A DNA stretch of 64,000 bases from Nonomuraea sediminis (lineage in GTDB: Bacteria; Actinomycetota; Actinomycetes; Streptosporangiales; Streptosporangiaceae), in the NCBI RefSeq assembly GCF_018531495.1, contig NZ_JAHDTI010000015.1, positions 62,001 through 126,000 of the forward strand. The letters are read 5' to 3'. This document shows, piece by piece, positions 32,977 to 40,687 of this stretch. Both the position numbers and the translations under genes were made by a program. Position 1 is the first letter of the stretch. Every line of letters begins with the position of its first letter. Under the pieces are notes generated by a model that searched no databases, had not been told where the DNA came from, and was given only the letters and a program-made list of their open reading frames with translations.

Positions 32977-34176
32977 TCACCGGGCGGCGGCGGGGCCGTG
33001 GGCGGAGGATGGGCCGTTCCACCAGCCGTGGGCGCGGGCGAGGTCGGTGTACAGGGCCTCGGTGTCGGCGACCAGCCGAGGGACGCCGAACCGCTGGGTC
33101 ATCCGGTCCACGGCCGCCTTCCCCATGGCCTGTCGCAGGGCGTCGTCGTCCAGCAGGCGGAGCACGTGGCGGGCCAGTTCGTCGGCGTCGGGCTCCGCCA
33201 GCAGGCCGGTCTCGTCGTCATCGACCACCTCGGCCACGCTGCCCACACGGGTCGCCACGGCCGGCACGCCGACCATGCCCGCCTCGATCAGCGACAGCGG
33301 CATGCCCTCGCTGTCCGAGGCGAGGACAGTCACGTCGGAGGCCGCGTAGACCGTCTCCACGTCCGACCGCCAGCCCACCAGCCGCAGCGCTTCACCGAAC
33401 TCGGCCTGCGCGGCGCGCAGGACGTCCATCAGGTCGCCCTCGCCGCAGACCACGAACACGGTGTCCGGACGGGCCGCCAGCACGGTCCTGGCCACGGCGA
33501 GCAGTCGGTCGGGCCGCTTGATGGCGGTGACCCTGCCGACGTAGGAGACGACGGGCACGTCTTCCGCGAGCCCGAGCAGCCGGCGGGCCTCAGGGCCGGT
33601 CGGCGGCGTGCCGACCGCGGTACCCGGAGGCATCACGACGTACTGCGCGGGTCGTCCGATCCCTGCAGCGATCAGGTCGTTCCTGACTCGCGCCCCGACG
33701 GTCAGCAGCCGGTCGGTGGCCATGGCGAGCACCTTCTCGACGCCGACGACCAGACCGGTCGTCCGCCTGGAGAAGGCGCCGTGCAGCAGGTGGCCGTGGT
33801 AGGTGTGCACGACGGCGGGCACCCGGGTCAGGACCGCGGCCATCCTGCCGAGCGCTCCCGCCTTGGCGGTGTGAGTGTGCACGATGTGCGGGCGAAAACG
33901 GCGCATCTCGGCGACCAACCGGGCGAGCGCCGCCATGTCGTCCAGCGGGCGGACCGTCCGTCCCAGCCCGCGGATGACCTTGGCCTTGACGTCGGGGGCG
34001 GACAGCGTCAGGTGGTCGGCCTCCCCCTCGGCGACGTGACCCGTGTAGAGGCGCTGCTCGAAGCGGGCGGGGTCGAGGTTCCTGCTCAGCCCCGACACCT
34101 GCCGGGCGGGTCCGCCGACGTTCATCCTGGCGATGATCCGCATGACGCGGATCCTGCGGTCAGTGGGCGACTGCAT
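32977..34176 (-). CDS. Glycosyltransferase family 4, paralogue of 15184-16341
   Basis: 399-aa GT-B enzyme closely similar to the other copy along its length (for example RIIARMNVGGPARQVSGLS, HTYHGHLLHG, YVGRVTAIKRPDRLLAV, EGMPLSLIE). It has an extra C-terminal tail (WWNGPSSAHGPAAAR). ATG 34176 follows GGGAGAA by seven bases and matches the start of the paralogue. It is co-transcribed with the small ORF upstream (17-bp overlap) and the flippase downstream. Confidence 0.92.
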   Translation of the reverse strand: MQSPTDRRIRVMRIIARMNVGGPARQVSGLSRNLDPARFEQRLYTGHVAEGEADHLTLSAPDVKAKVIRGLGRTVRPLDDMAALARLVAEMRRFRPHIVHTHTAKAGALGRMAAVLTRVPAVVHTYHGHLLHGAFSRRTTGLVVGVEKVLAMATDRLLTVGARVRNDLIAAGIGRPAQYVVMPPGTAVGTPPTGPEARRLLGLAEDVPVVSYVGRVTAIKRPDRLLAVARTVLAARPDTVFVVCGEGDLMDVLRAAQAEFGEALRLVGWRSDVETVYAASDVTVLASDSEGMPLSLIEAGMVGVPAVATRVGSVAEVVDDDETGLLAEPDADELARHVLRLLDDDALRQAMGKAAVDRMTQRFGVPRLVADTEALYTDLARAHGWWNGPSSAHGPAAAR

Positions 34177-34474
34177 GCGTTTTCTCCCATCCGGCGAGCC
34201 GCCGGCAGGCGGCCAGGTAGGTGTCGACCGTCGCGTCGGCGCAGGACCTGCCCGCGTTCCGCAGCAGGGCGGCCGCGTCGAGGAGGTGGCGGTGGCCCCT
34301 GTAGCGGCCGAGCGTGCGGGCGTGCGGCCCGCGTTCGAAGAGCACACCTACCGAGACGTTCACGCCATGCGCCGGCAGGCCGTTGGCGAGCAGGGTCACC
34401 CGATACTCGGCCCCGCCGAGCCCCCATTGCCCGATAGGCAGGAAAACGTAAGGGCGCGCGGTGTCGATCATCAC
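34160..34474 (-). CDS. Small ORF upstream of GT4 gene, glycosyltransferase N-terminus-like
   Basis: 104-residue frame. The first half (YVFLPIGQWGLGGAEYRVTL, then NGLPAHGVNVSVGVL) looks like the start of a GT4 enzyme with its GGAE loop. The second half does not continue into a GT fold, and the frame ends THAVAH, 17 bases inside the GT4 gene. GTG 34474 is six bases after the -10 hexamer TAGTCT, so it is probably leaderless. The matching ORF at 15021-15200 lacks the middle. It may be a truncated glycosyltransferase kept as a leader ORF. Confidence 0.55.
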   Translation of the reverse strand: MMIDTARPYVFLPIGQWGLGGAEYRVTLLANGLPAHGVNVSVGVLFERGPHARTLGRYRGHRHLLDAAALLRNAGRSCADATVDTYLAACRRLAGWEKTHAVAH

Positions 34475-34551
34475 GGAGAAAGACTATGAGGCGGTTATCG
34501 GTCCAGGTCCGATTGATCCGCGTGTCGCGCCCGTGAATACATTTTGCCAAA
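34475..34551 (-). promoter_or_regulatory. Promoter B, copy of the block at 14949-15020
   Basis: Reading the minus strand, GGCAAAATGTATTCA, the core CGACACGCGGATCAATCGG, GACCTGG and then TAGTCT precede GTG 34474 by six bases. Order and spacing match the block before 15021. The core is far more conserved than the sequence between it and the -10 element, which suggests a bound regulator. Confidence 0.6.
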
Positions 34552-34654
34552 TACTTCCCGGCACGCGAGTTTCCGCAGGTGAATGCGCCTTGCTACCGTC
34601 GCGCGGCCGGGTGTGCGCGATATTTGCCTTCTTTGGAAATTGGCTTGCAGCACA

Positions 34655-34683
34655 AAAAGGCCCGGCGGTTGACCGCCGGGCCG
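34655..34683 (-). terminator. Intrinsic terminator of the cystathionine beta-synthase gene
   Basis: A perfect 10-bp G+C stem (GGCCCGGCGG / CCGCCGGGCC, 34660-34683) with a four-base loop is followed on the minus strand by TTTTT. It lies ten bases after the stop codon and has the classic form. Confidence 0.85.
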
Positions 34684-34693
34684 ATTTTGTTTA

Positions 34694-36064
34694 CTAGTGG
34701 TTGGCCAGGAAGGCCAGCAGGTCCTGCCGGGTGATCATCCCGGCGGGCTTGCCGTCCTCCAGGACGACCGCCGCGTCCGCCTTCTCCAGCGCCTCGACCG
34801 CGCGCGAGACCGGCTCGCCGTTGCCGATCATCGGAAGCGGAGCCGACATGTGGTCGGAGATCGGGTCGTCGGAGCTGATCTTGCCGTGGTACAGGGCCTC
34901 GAGCAGGTCGCGCTCCAGGATGGAGCCGACCACCTCGGCCGCCATCACCGGCGGCTCCTCCTTCATGACGGGAAGCTGCGACACCGAGTACTCGCGCATG
35001 ATCGTGATCGCGGTGCCGACCGTCTCGTGCGGGTGCGCGTGCACGAACTCGGGCATGCCCGAGCTCTTGCGCGACAGCACGTCGCCGACCAGCCCCTCTT
35101 CCGAGGTCTCGATGAGGAAGCCGTAGTCGGCCATCCAGTCGTCGTTGAAGATCTTCGACAGGTAGCCCCTGCCGCCGTCGGGCAGCAGCACGACCACCAC
35201 GTCGTCGGGCCCGGCCTGGGCCGCCACCTGCAGCGCGGCGACCACGGCCATCCCGCACGAGCCGCCGACCAGCAGCCCCTCCTCGCGGGCGAGCCTGCGG
35301 GTCATGTTGAAGGAGTCCTTGTCGGAGACCGCGATGACCTGGTCGCAGATCGTCGTGTCGTAGGTCTCCGGCCAGATGTCCTCGCCGACGCCCTCCACCA
35401 GGTACGGCCGGCCGCTGCCACCGGAGTACACCGAGCCCTCGGGATCGGCGCCGATGATCTTCACGCGGCCGTCGGAGATCTCCTTGAGGTAGCGCCCGGT
35501 GCCGCTGATCGTGCCTCCGGTGCCGATGCCGGCCACGAAGTGCGTGATGCGGCCCTCGGTCTGCTCCCAGATCTCCGGACCCGTGGAGTAGTAGTGGGAC
35601 TCGGGGTTGTTCGGGTTGGTGTACTGGTTGGGCTTCCAGGCGTTCGGGATCTCCCGGGCCAGGCGGTCGGAGACCGAGTAGTAGGAATCGGGGTGGTCGG
35701 GCGAGACCGCGGTCGGGCAGACGACCACCTCCGCGCCGTAGGCGCGCAGCACCGCGACCTTGTCCTGGGCCACCTTGTCGGGGACCACGAAGACGCACTT
35801 GTAGCCGCGCTGCTGGGCCACCAGAGCCAGGCCCACGCCGGTGTTGCCGGAGGTCGGCTCGACGATCGTGCCGCCGGGACGCAACTGGCCCGACCGCTCG
35901 GCCGCGTCGATCATCCGGACGGCGATGCGGTCCTTGACCGAGCCGCCCGGATTGAAGTACTCGACCTTGGCGAGCACCTGGGCGGGCACACCAGCGTTGA
36001 CCTTGTGCAACCGGACGAGCGGGGTGTTACCCATGAGCTCGACCAGGGAATCGTAAACGCGCAC
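34694..36064 (-). CDS. Cystathionine beta-synthase
   Basis: 456-aa PLP enzyme of transsulfuration that condenses serine and homocysteine. The fold-type II catalytic domain has NTPLVRL, the PLP Lys at about residue 44 in GGSVKDRI, EPTSGNTG for the Asn loop, and GIGTGGTISG for phosphate binding. Two CBS domains make up the C-terminal ~125 residues (VGTAITIMREYSVSQLPV and SRAVEALEKADAAVVLE). GTG 36064 gives the family-like start RVYDSLVELMGNTP; GTG 36076 would add four residues. Divergent from the SGNH hydrolase gene across ~107 bases. Followed by a classic terminator. Confidence 0.94.
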   Translation of the reverse strand: MRVYDSLVELMGNTPLVRLHKVNAGVPAQVLAKVEYFNPGGSVKDRIAVRMIDAAERSGQLRPGGTIVEPTSGNTGVGLALVAQQRGYKCVFVVPDKVAQDKVAVLRAYGAEVVVCPTAVSPDHPDSYYSVSDRLAREIPNAWKPNQYTNPNNPESHYYSTGPEIWEQTEGRITHFVAGIGTGGTISGTGRYLKEISDGRVKIIGADPEGSVYSGGSGRPYLVEGVGEDIWPETYDTTICDQVIAVSDKDSFNMTRRLAREEGLLVGGSCGMAVVAALQVAAQAGPDDVVVVLLPDGGRGYLSKIFNDDWMADYGFLIETSEEGLVGDVLSRKSSGMPEFVHAHPHETVGTAITIMREYSVSQLPVMKEEPPVMAAEVVGSILERDLLEALYHGKISSDDPISDHMSAPLPMIGNGEPVSRAVEALEKADAAVVLEDGKPAGMITRQDLLAFLANH

Positions 36065-36171
36065 CGAGGTGTTCACCTTCTTTACGGAGCTTGATCCGCC
36101 GAGCTCCACAGAGGGTGACGGGCGCTCGGCTAGTTTCTCTAGCAAACGGTACCGCCGAGGGAGGACGCCGG

Positions 36172-37155
36172 GTGTTCTGGACTGCGGGGGTGGCGCGCGC
36201 GGCGCGCAAGATCGCGGCGGCGGCCGCGCTGGGCGGAGGCGGTCTGACCGCGCTCGGAGCGACCGCATACGGCTTGCTCATCGCGGAAAGCCTGGTCGCC
36301 AGGAAGGTCATCGGACGGCCGCACGGCATGGAGGGCCCGCCCTCCGACGGCGTTTACGGAGAGTTCCCGGGAAACCCGATCAGGATGGTCATGCTCGGCG
36401 ACTCCACCTCCGTGGGCCTCGGCATGACGGAGTCGGCCAGGACTCCGGGGGTGCTGCTCGCCAACGGGCTGGCCGCCATCGCCGAACGCCCGGTGCGGCT
36501 GAGCGTCCTCGGCAGGTCCGGAGCCCCCTCGGCGCAGCTGGGTGGCCAGGTCGACAAGGCGCTCGAGCTGGAGCCCGAGATCGCGGTGGTCTTCGTCGGG
36601 GCCAACGACATCACCACGCAGACGCCGCCGGCGACAGCCGTACGGCATCTGGTCAAGGCCGTGCGGCGGCTGCGGGAGGCAGGGGCGGAGGTGGTCGTCG
36701 GGACCTGTCCCGACCTGGGGACCGTGCGGCCGCTCGCGCAGCCGCTGCGGTGGGTGACCAGGCGCTGGAGCCGCCAGCTCGCCGCGGCGCAGACGGTCGG
36801 GGTGGTCGAGGCGGGCGGCAGGACGGTGGCCTTCGCCGACATCCTGGGCCCGGAATTCGCGACAAATCCGGCGGAAATGTTCGGACCGGATCGTTTCCAT
36901 CCATCTGACCGAGGTTACGCACAGGCCGCTTACGCGGTGCTACCTTCTGTATGCGCTGCGTTGGGGTTGTGGCCTGAGCCGCGACCCGCGCGTGGTGAAG
37001 GACTGCAACCGATCTACCTAGCGGCGGCGACGGCCGCGGAGGAGTCCGGCACCGAGGTCACGGCGACCCAGGTCGCCGGGCGGACGACAGGCCCCCACGG
37101 CAGATGGGTGACGTTGTTCCGCCGGCGGCTCGGCGAGCTGCTCAACGACGCCTGA
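36172..37155 (+). CDS. SGNH/GDSL-family hydrolase
   Basis: 327-aa protein with an N-terminal hydrophobic stretch (about residues 10-40) that may be a signal anchor. Block I has GDSTSVGLGM with the nucleophile Ser, block II contains GRSGAPSAQ, block III has the GANDITT Asn, and block V has DRFHPSDRGY with the Asp/His pair. These enzymes hydrolyse esters, including lipid and carbohydrate esters. GTG 36172 follows GGAGG by seven bases; the longer frame from 36091 is not supported. In Mycobacterium, a similar hydrolase also lies close to cbs, which supports the assignment as conserved neighbourhood. Confidence 0.88.
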   Translation: MFWTAGVARAARKIAAAAALGGGGLTALGATAYGLLIAESLVARKVIGRPHGMEGPPSDGVYGEFPGNPIRMVMLGDSTSVGLGMTESARTPGVLLANGLAAIAERPVRLSVLGRSGAPSAQLGGQVDKALELEPEIAVVFVGANDITTQTPPATAVRHLVKAVRRLREAGAEVVVGTCPDLGTVRPLAQPLRWVTRRWSRQLAAAQTVGVVEAGGRTVAFADILGPEFATNPAEMFGPDRFHPSDRGYAQAAYAVLPSVCAALGLWPEPRPARGEGLQPIYLAAATAAEESGTEVTATQVAGRTTGPHGRWVTLFRRRLGELLNDA

Positions 37156-37207
37156 TACCGGTCACCCTCCGAGGTCGAGCCGTCACGCCCATCCCCATTG
37201 GAGTGGA

Positions 37208-38557
37208 TTGCCCGTGCTCCGGCCCCTCGCGACACCGGCCCTCGCTGTGGCCGGGATCCTGGCTCTGGCAGGCTGTTCCGGCAGCGACGCCGCCACGGCG
37301 AAGTTCCCGACGTGGCAGAACACCGAGGTCAACGCGGTCAGCCGCATGACCACCGCAGGCGGGGTGGTCGCCACCACCTCCATGAAGCCCGACGGCACGC
37401 TCGAGACGGTCGCGCTGAGCCTGGCCGACGGCAAGAAGCTGTGGGCCTACCCGGCCACGATGGCCGGGCGACTTCCCGGCATGGGCGTCTCGGCGCCCGC
37501 GATCGTCGAGACCGGCAAGGACCAGGCCGTCGTCGTCGCCGTCGACCCGACCAAGAAGGGCCGCTGGAACGCGACGCTGATCGCCCGCGACGCGCGCTCA
37601 GGGCAGCAGAAGTGGACCCGGCCGGTGCACTCGACGTTCGGGCCGCAGCGCTGCGGGCCCTACGTCTGCCTGTCGGAGCACACCGCGCTGTCCTCGGCCC
37701 GGGTGGTCGTCCTCGACCCCGGCACGGGCAAGACCATGTGGAAGCTGCCCGGCATCGCCGAGGTCGAGTGGTCCGACCCCACCCGCGTGCTGATGCTGCG
37801 CCTGGCCTCCAACCCGATGGTGGAGTCCTACGAGCTCAAGAGCGGCAAGCTGCAGTGGCAGCAGCCCGTCAGCCAGGCGCTCGGCCCCGGCCTCGACCTG
37901 TCGGGCGGCTGGGCCTTCGGCGCCACCGGCGACAACCTGATCGGCTACATCGCGCCCTACACCAACCCGCAGACCAAGCAGGTCTCGACGTTCGGCCTGT
38001 TCTCCATCAAGATCTCCGACGGCACGATCAACTGGATGCGGCCCTCGGTGGTGCGCGTCTACCCCAGCGGCAGCCCCGGCCTGGCCCCCGTCGTGCGGCC
38101 TGTCGACCAGCAGGGCTCCTACGGCGGGTTCGCCCGGCTCGACTCCGAGAGCGGACGCGTGGTCGGGCAGATCACCGCCGCCCAGGTGCCAGGCTCCGGA
38201 TGGTGGCTGGCCTTCCCCGAGCAGATGGACAAGCTCGGCTTCCTCAAGCACAACACCAAGGGCACGGCCTTCGACCTGGGTTCTGGCCAGGCCGTCTCGG
38301 TGGACGACCAGCACGGCTGGTCCTTCTGCGTCACCGATCCCAAGCCGCTGCCGCTGCGCGCGCAGGCGCCCGGCTTCTACTCCATCGCCGCCCTGTGCCA
38401 GTACGACCTGGCCACCGGCAAGCGCATCGACGACGCCTCGGCCCCGCCCGCCTGGTTCACCGGCAGCCAGAACGGCTGGCGCCTGTGGCGCGACGACAAG
38501 GGCGCCGTGCACGCCGTCAACGACCGGACGTCCACAGAGCCCGGAATGTACGGTTGA
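37208..38557 (+). CDS. Lipoprotein with PQQ-like beta-propeller
   Basis: About 449 residues. A lipoprotein signal peptide with lipobox LALAGC (Cys near residue 23) is followed by WD40/PQQ-type strands, such as DGKKLWAYPA, GQQKWTRPVHS and GKTMWKLPG, making six to eight blades. The mature protein would be attached to the outer face of the membrane. Function unknown; such propellers bind partners or sense ligands. TTG 37208 or GTG 37214 are both possible, with GGAG in between as a weak ribosome site. Its stop codon lies inside the -35 element of the next gene. Confidence 0.82.
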   Translation: MPVLRPLATPALAVAGILALAGCSGSDAATAKFPTWQNTEVNAVSRMTTAGGVVATTSMKPDGTLETVALSLADGKKLWAYPATMAGRLPGMGVSAPAIVETGKDQAVVVAVDPTKKGRWNATLIARDARSGQQKWTRPVHSTFGPQRCGPYVCLSEHTALSSARVVVLDPGTGKTMWKLPGIAEVEWSDPTRVLMLRLASNPMVESYELKSGKLQWQQPVSQALGPGLDLSGGWAFGATGDNLIGYIAPYTNPQTKQVSTFGLFSIKISDGTINWMRPSVVRVYPSGSPGLAPVVRPVDQQGSYGGFARLDSESGRVVGQITAAQVPGSGWWLAFPEQMDKLGFLKHNTKGTAFDLGSGQAVSVDDQHGWSFCVTDPKPLPLRAQAPGFYSIAALCQYDLATGKRIDDASAPPAWFTGSQNGWRLWRDDKGAVHAVNDRTSTEPGMYG

Positions 38558-38617
38558 CACCACTCCGTATGTAGTACTACGGTGAAACCACTTCAACCGC
38601 AGTACTACATACGGAGT
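38554..38617 (+). promoter_or_regulatory. Promoter and 17-bp-armed inverted repeat of the DHFR-like gene
   Basis: A TTGACA -35 box (38554-38559) and TACGGT (38578-38583, 18-bp spacer) form a good promoter. Perfect arms ACTCCGTATGTAGTACT (38562-38578) and AGTACTACATACGGAGT (38601-38617) flank 22 bases. Each arm is itself nearly palindromic around GTAGTACTAC, so this may be two operator copies. The left arm covers the -10 region and the right arm ends on the GGAG ribosome site. Confidence 0.7.
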
Positions 38618-38622
38618 TTATT

Positions 38623-39183
38623 TTGCGAAAGCTCGTCTACTACGTCGGCGTCTCCATCGACGGCTACATCGCGGGCCCCGGCGGCGAGTTCGACTTCTAC
38701 CCGGAGAGCCCGGCCTACTCGGCCTGGATGACCGGCGAGTTCCCCGACACGGTCCCCACCCACATGCGCACCGGGGACGTGCCCAACGCGAGATTCGACA
38801 CCGTGCTGATGGGGCGGGGCTCCTACGAGCCCGCCTTCAAGTACGGCATCACCAGCCCCTTTGCCCACCTGCGGCAGTACGTGGTCTCCAGCACGCTCGG
38901 GCCGGTGGACGACCCGGCCGTGACCGTGGTGAAGGACGACCCGCTGAGCCTGGTGCGCGAGCTCAAGCAGCAGGACGGCATGGACATCTGGCTGTGCGGG
39001 GGCGGCAAGCTGGCCGGCACGCTGCTGCCCGAGATCGACGAAATGGTGGTCAAGAGCTACCCGGTGGTCGCGGGCGCCGGCGTGTCCGTCTTCGACGGGG
39101 AGTTCGACCCCACCCTGTTCACCCCCGTCAAGCGCGAGAGCTTCGACAACGGCGCCCTGGTGACCTGGTTCAGCCGTGCCTAG
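38623..39183 (+). CDS. Dihydrofolate reductase-family (RibD C-terminal-like) protein
   Basis: 186-aa protein: the start RKLVYYVGVSIDGYIAGPGG, an LMGRGSYEP motif and the NADPH-site WLCGGGKLAGTLLPEIDE are typical of the RibD_C/YyaP-like group rather than of true folate enzymes. Substrate unknown. TTG start with GGAG six bases upstream. The promoter carries a large inverted repeat, so the gene is probably under tight repression. Its last 14 bases overlap the convergent GbsR-type gene. Confidence 0.88.
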   Translation: MRKLVYYVGVSIDGYIAGPGGEFDFYPESPAYSAWMTGEFPDTVPTHMRTGDVPNARFDTVLMGRGSYEPAFKYGITSPFAHLRQYVVSSTLGPVDDPAVTVVKDDPLSLVRELKQQDGMDIWLCGGGKLAGTLLPEIDEMVVKSYPVVAGAGVSVFDGEFDPTLFTPVKRESFDNGALVTWFSRA

Positions 39184-39619
39184 GCTCGCTGGTCACCCGG
39201 GCCAGCCAGGCCATCGCGTCACGCGCGGTCTGGATGCGCTTGGCCCTGGACGGGTCGCCCCCGGCCAGCTCCAGCCCTTCCTCGGCGATCTCGTCGAAGA
39301 GGCCCAGGGCGGCGAGCTTGCGCCGGACGACCCGCTCCCAGGCGTCGTCCTCGATGCGGTAGTAGGCCGTGCGCTCGCCCGGCCTGCTCTGCCGCCGGAT
39401 CAGGCCGATGGCCGTCAGCAGCCGGATGTTGGAGGTGAGCGAGGCCCGGCTGGCGCCGATCGCGTCGGCGATCTCACCGGCCGACTGCTCGGCCGGGTCG
39501 CAGATCATCAGCCAGCCCATGATGCGGCCGGTGATCGGCGCGAGCCCCCACTCCTCGACGCAGAACGCGGCCACGCGCTCGACCCAGCGCAGCGTCTGGT
39601 CGGTGTCTCCCTCGGCCAC
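39170..39619 (-). CDS. GbsR/MarR-family winged-helix regulator
   Basis: 149-aa regulator. A predicted recognition helix lies in AIGASRASLTSNIRLLTAIGLIRR, preceded by EEWGLAPITGRIMGWLMICDP, which is the GbsR-type dimer and helix-turn-helix start; a basic wing (RRQSRPGERTAYYRIED) follows. Such proteins repress genes until a small ligand binds. GTG 39619 comes 23 bases after the hydrolase stop, so it is the second gene of that operon, and the palindrome at 40569-40590 is its probable operator. Confidence 0.87.
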   Translation of the reverse strand: MAEGDTDQTLRWVERVAAFCVEEWGLAPITGRIMGWLMICDPAEQSAGEIADAIGASRASLTSNIRLLTAIGLIRRQSRPGERTAYYRIEDDAWERVVRRKLAALGLFDEIAEEGLELAGGDPSRAKRIQTARDAMAWLARVTSEPRHG

Positions 39620-39642
39620 TGGCGGTCCCGGCCTTCCTTCGG

Positions 39643-40551
39643 CTAGCTGGTCGGTGCGGGCGTGGTGGTGGCGAGGCGGGCCTTGCGGAGATACCGGTCG
39701 AACCAGTCGACCGCCAGCCCCATGGCCTCCTTCAGCCCCTCCCCTGTGTACAGCCCGAGCACATCGTAGGGCAGCACCTCCATCCTCTTGGGTTCTCCCG
39801 CGTGGCGGTAGACGCTCTGCGCCTCGTCGAGGGAGTGGTAGGGGTCGTAGCCGCCGTTGGCGATCATCAGCAACGGCGTCGGCGCCAGGCGCTCGACCAG
39901 GTTGTCGGGCGCGAACATGAGCAGGTGCTCCAGCGAGTCGAGCGTGATCTCGTTGCGCCACGTCGGATACCGCTGGGAGGCCAGCTCCTGCGACTTGCGC
40001 GCCTCCTCGTGCTCGAGCGCGAGGAAGGGCACGCGCGCGCTCTCGCCCTTCTCGACGCGGGCCTCCCAGTCCCCCTCGAGCGCGTCCCGCAGGCCCTTGA
40101 AGCCGACCTGCCCGCGGAGCTGAAGCATGCTGCGCCATCCGTCGCCGATGCTCGGGCTGTGGGCGACCACGGCCTTGACGCGCCGGTCGAAGACGGCGGC
40201 CTGGATGGCGACCATGCCGCCCAGGCTGACGCCCCACAGCCCGATCCTGTCGGGGTCCACCTCGGGGCGGGTACGCAGGTAGGAGACCGCCGCGCGCAGG
40301 TCCTCGGCCTGCCGTTCAGGATAGAGCTGGCCCCTGGGCTCGCCCTCGCTCGAGCCCACGGTGCGGTAGTCGATGGCCAGCGCGGCGAACCCGGCCTCGG
40401 CCAGCGACGGGGCGAAGTCGGCCAGGGCCTCCTTGACCATGACCCCGCTGTGCCCGAGCACCACGCCCGGCACCGGGCCGTCGGCGTGCTCGGGCAGGTA
40501 GAGGTCGCCCGCGCACCGGGTACCAAGGCTGGGGAAGTGGATGTGTTCCAT
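39643..40551 (-). CDS. Alpha/beta hydrolase, dienelactone-hydrolase-like
   Basis: 302-aa hydrolase: oxyanion region VVLGHSGVMVKE, nucleophile elbow GVSLGGM (Ser about residue 109), acid in the LLMIANGGYDPY region; the last His is probably in the C-terminal stretch but not obvious. The family acts on esters or short-chain acyl compounds. GAGG is five bases before ATG. The regulator gene is downstream in the same operon, so hydrolase and repressor are probably induced together by the substrate or a related molecule. Confidence 0.85.
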   Translation of the reverse strand: MEHIHFPSLGTRCAGDLYLPEHADGPVPGVVLGHSGVMVKEALADFAPSLAEAGFAALAIDYRTVGSSEGEPRGQLYPERQAEDLRAAVSYLRTRPEVDPDRIGLWGVSLGGMVAIQAAVFDRRVKAVVAHSPSIGDGWRSMLQLRGQVGFKGLRDALEGDWEARVEKGESARVPFLALEHEEARKSQELASQRYPTWRNEITLDSLEHLLMFAPDNLVERLAPTPLLMIANGGYDPYHSLDEAQSVYRHAGEPKRMEVLPYDVLGLYTGEGLKEAMGLAVDWFDRYLRKARLATTTPAPTS

Positions 40552-40568
40552 GCGATCCTCGCTTCGTG

Positions 40569-40590
40569 AATTTCAGTTCTGACTGAAATT
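40569..40590 (-). promoter_or_regulatory. Palindromic operator of the hydrolase-GbsR operon
   Basis: AATTTCAGT (40569-40577), four bases, ACTGAAATT (40582-40590): a perfect 9-bp inverted repeat, 18 bases before the hydrolase start. It is A+T-rich against a G+C-rich background and has the length of a dimeric winged-helix site. Confidence 0.7.
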
Positions 40591-40687
40591 GCTAGTCGAA
40601 GCTACCCCTTTCAAGCGTGGGGCGGCAAGCGGTCTCGCGTGAGCGCGGAATATAGTTCTGGATAGTGCTGAGACAAGGAGGGGCCAC

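Noticed and set aside
37598..38596. 332-codon minus-strand frame
   Set aside because: Antisense to the propeller lipoprotein, no motif.
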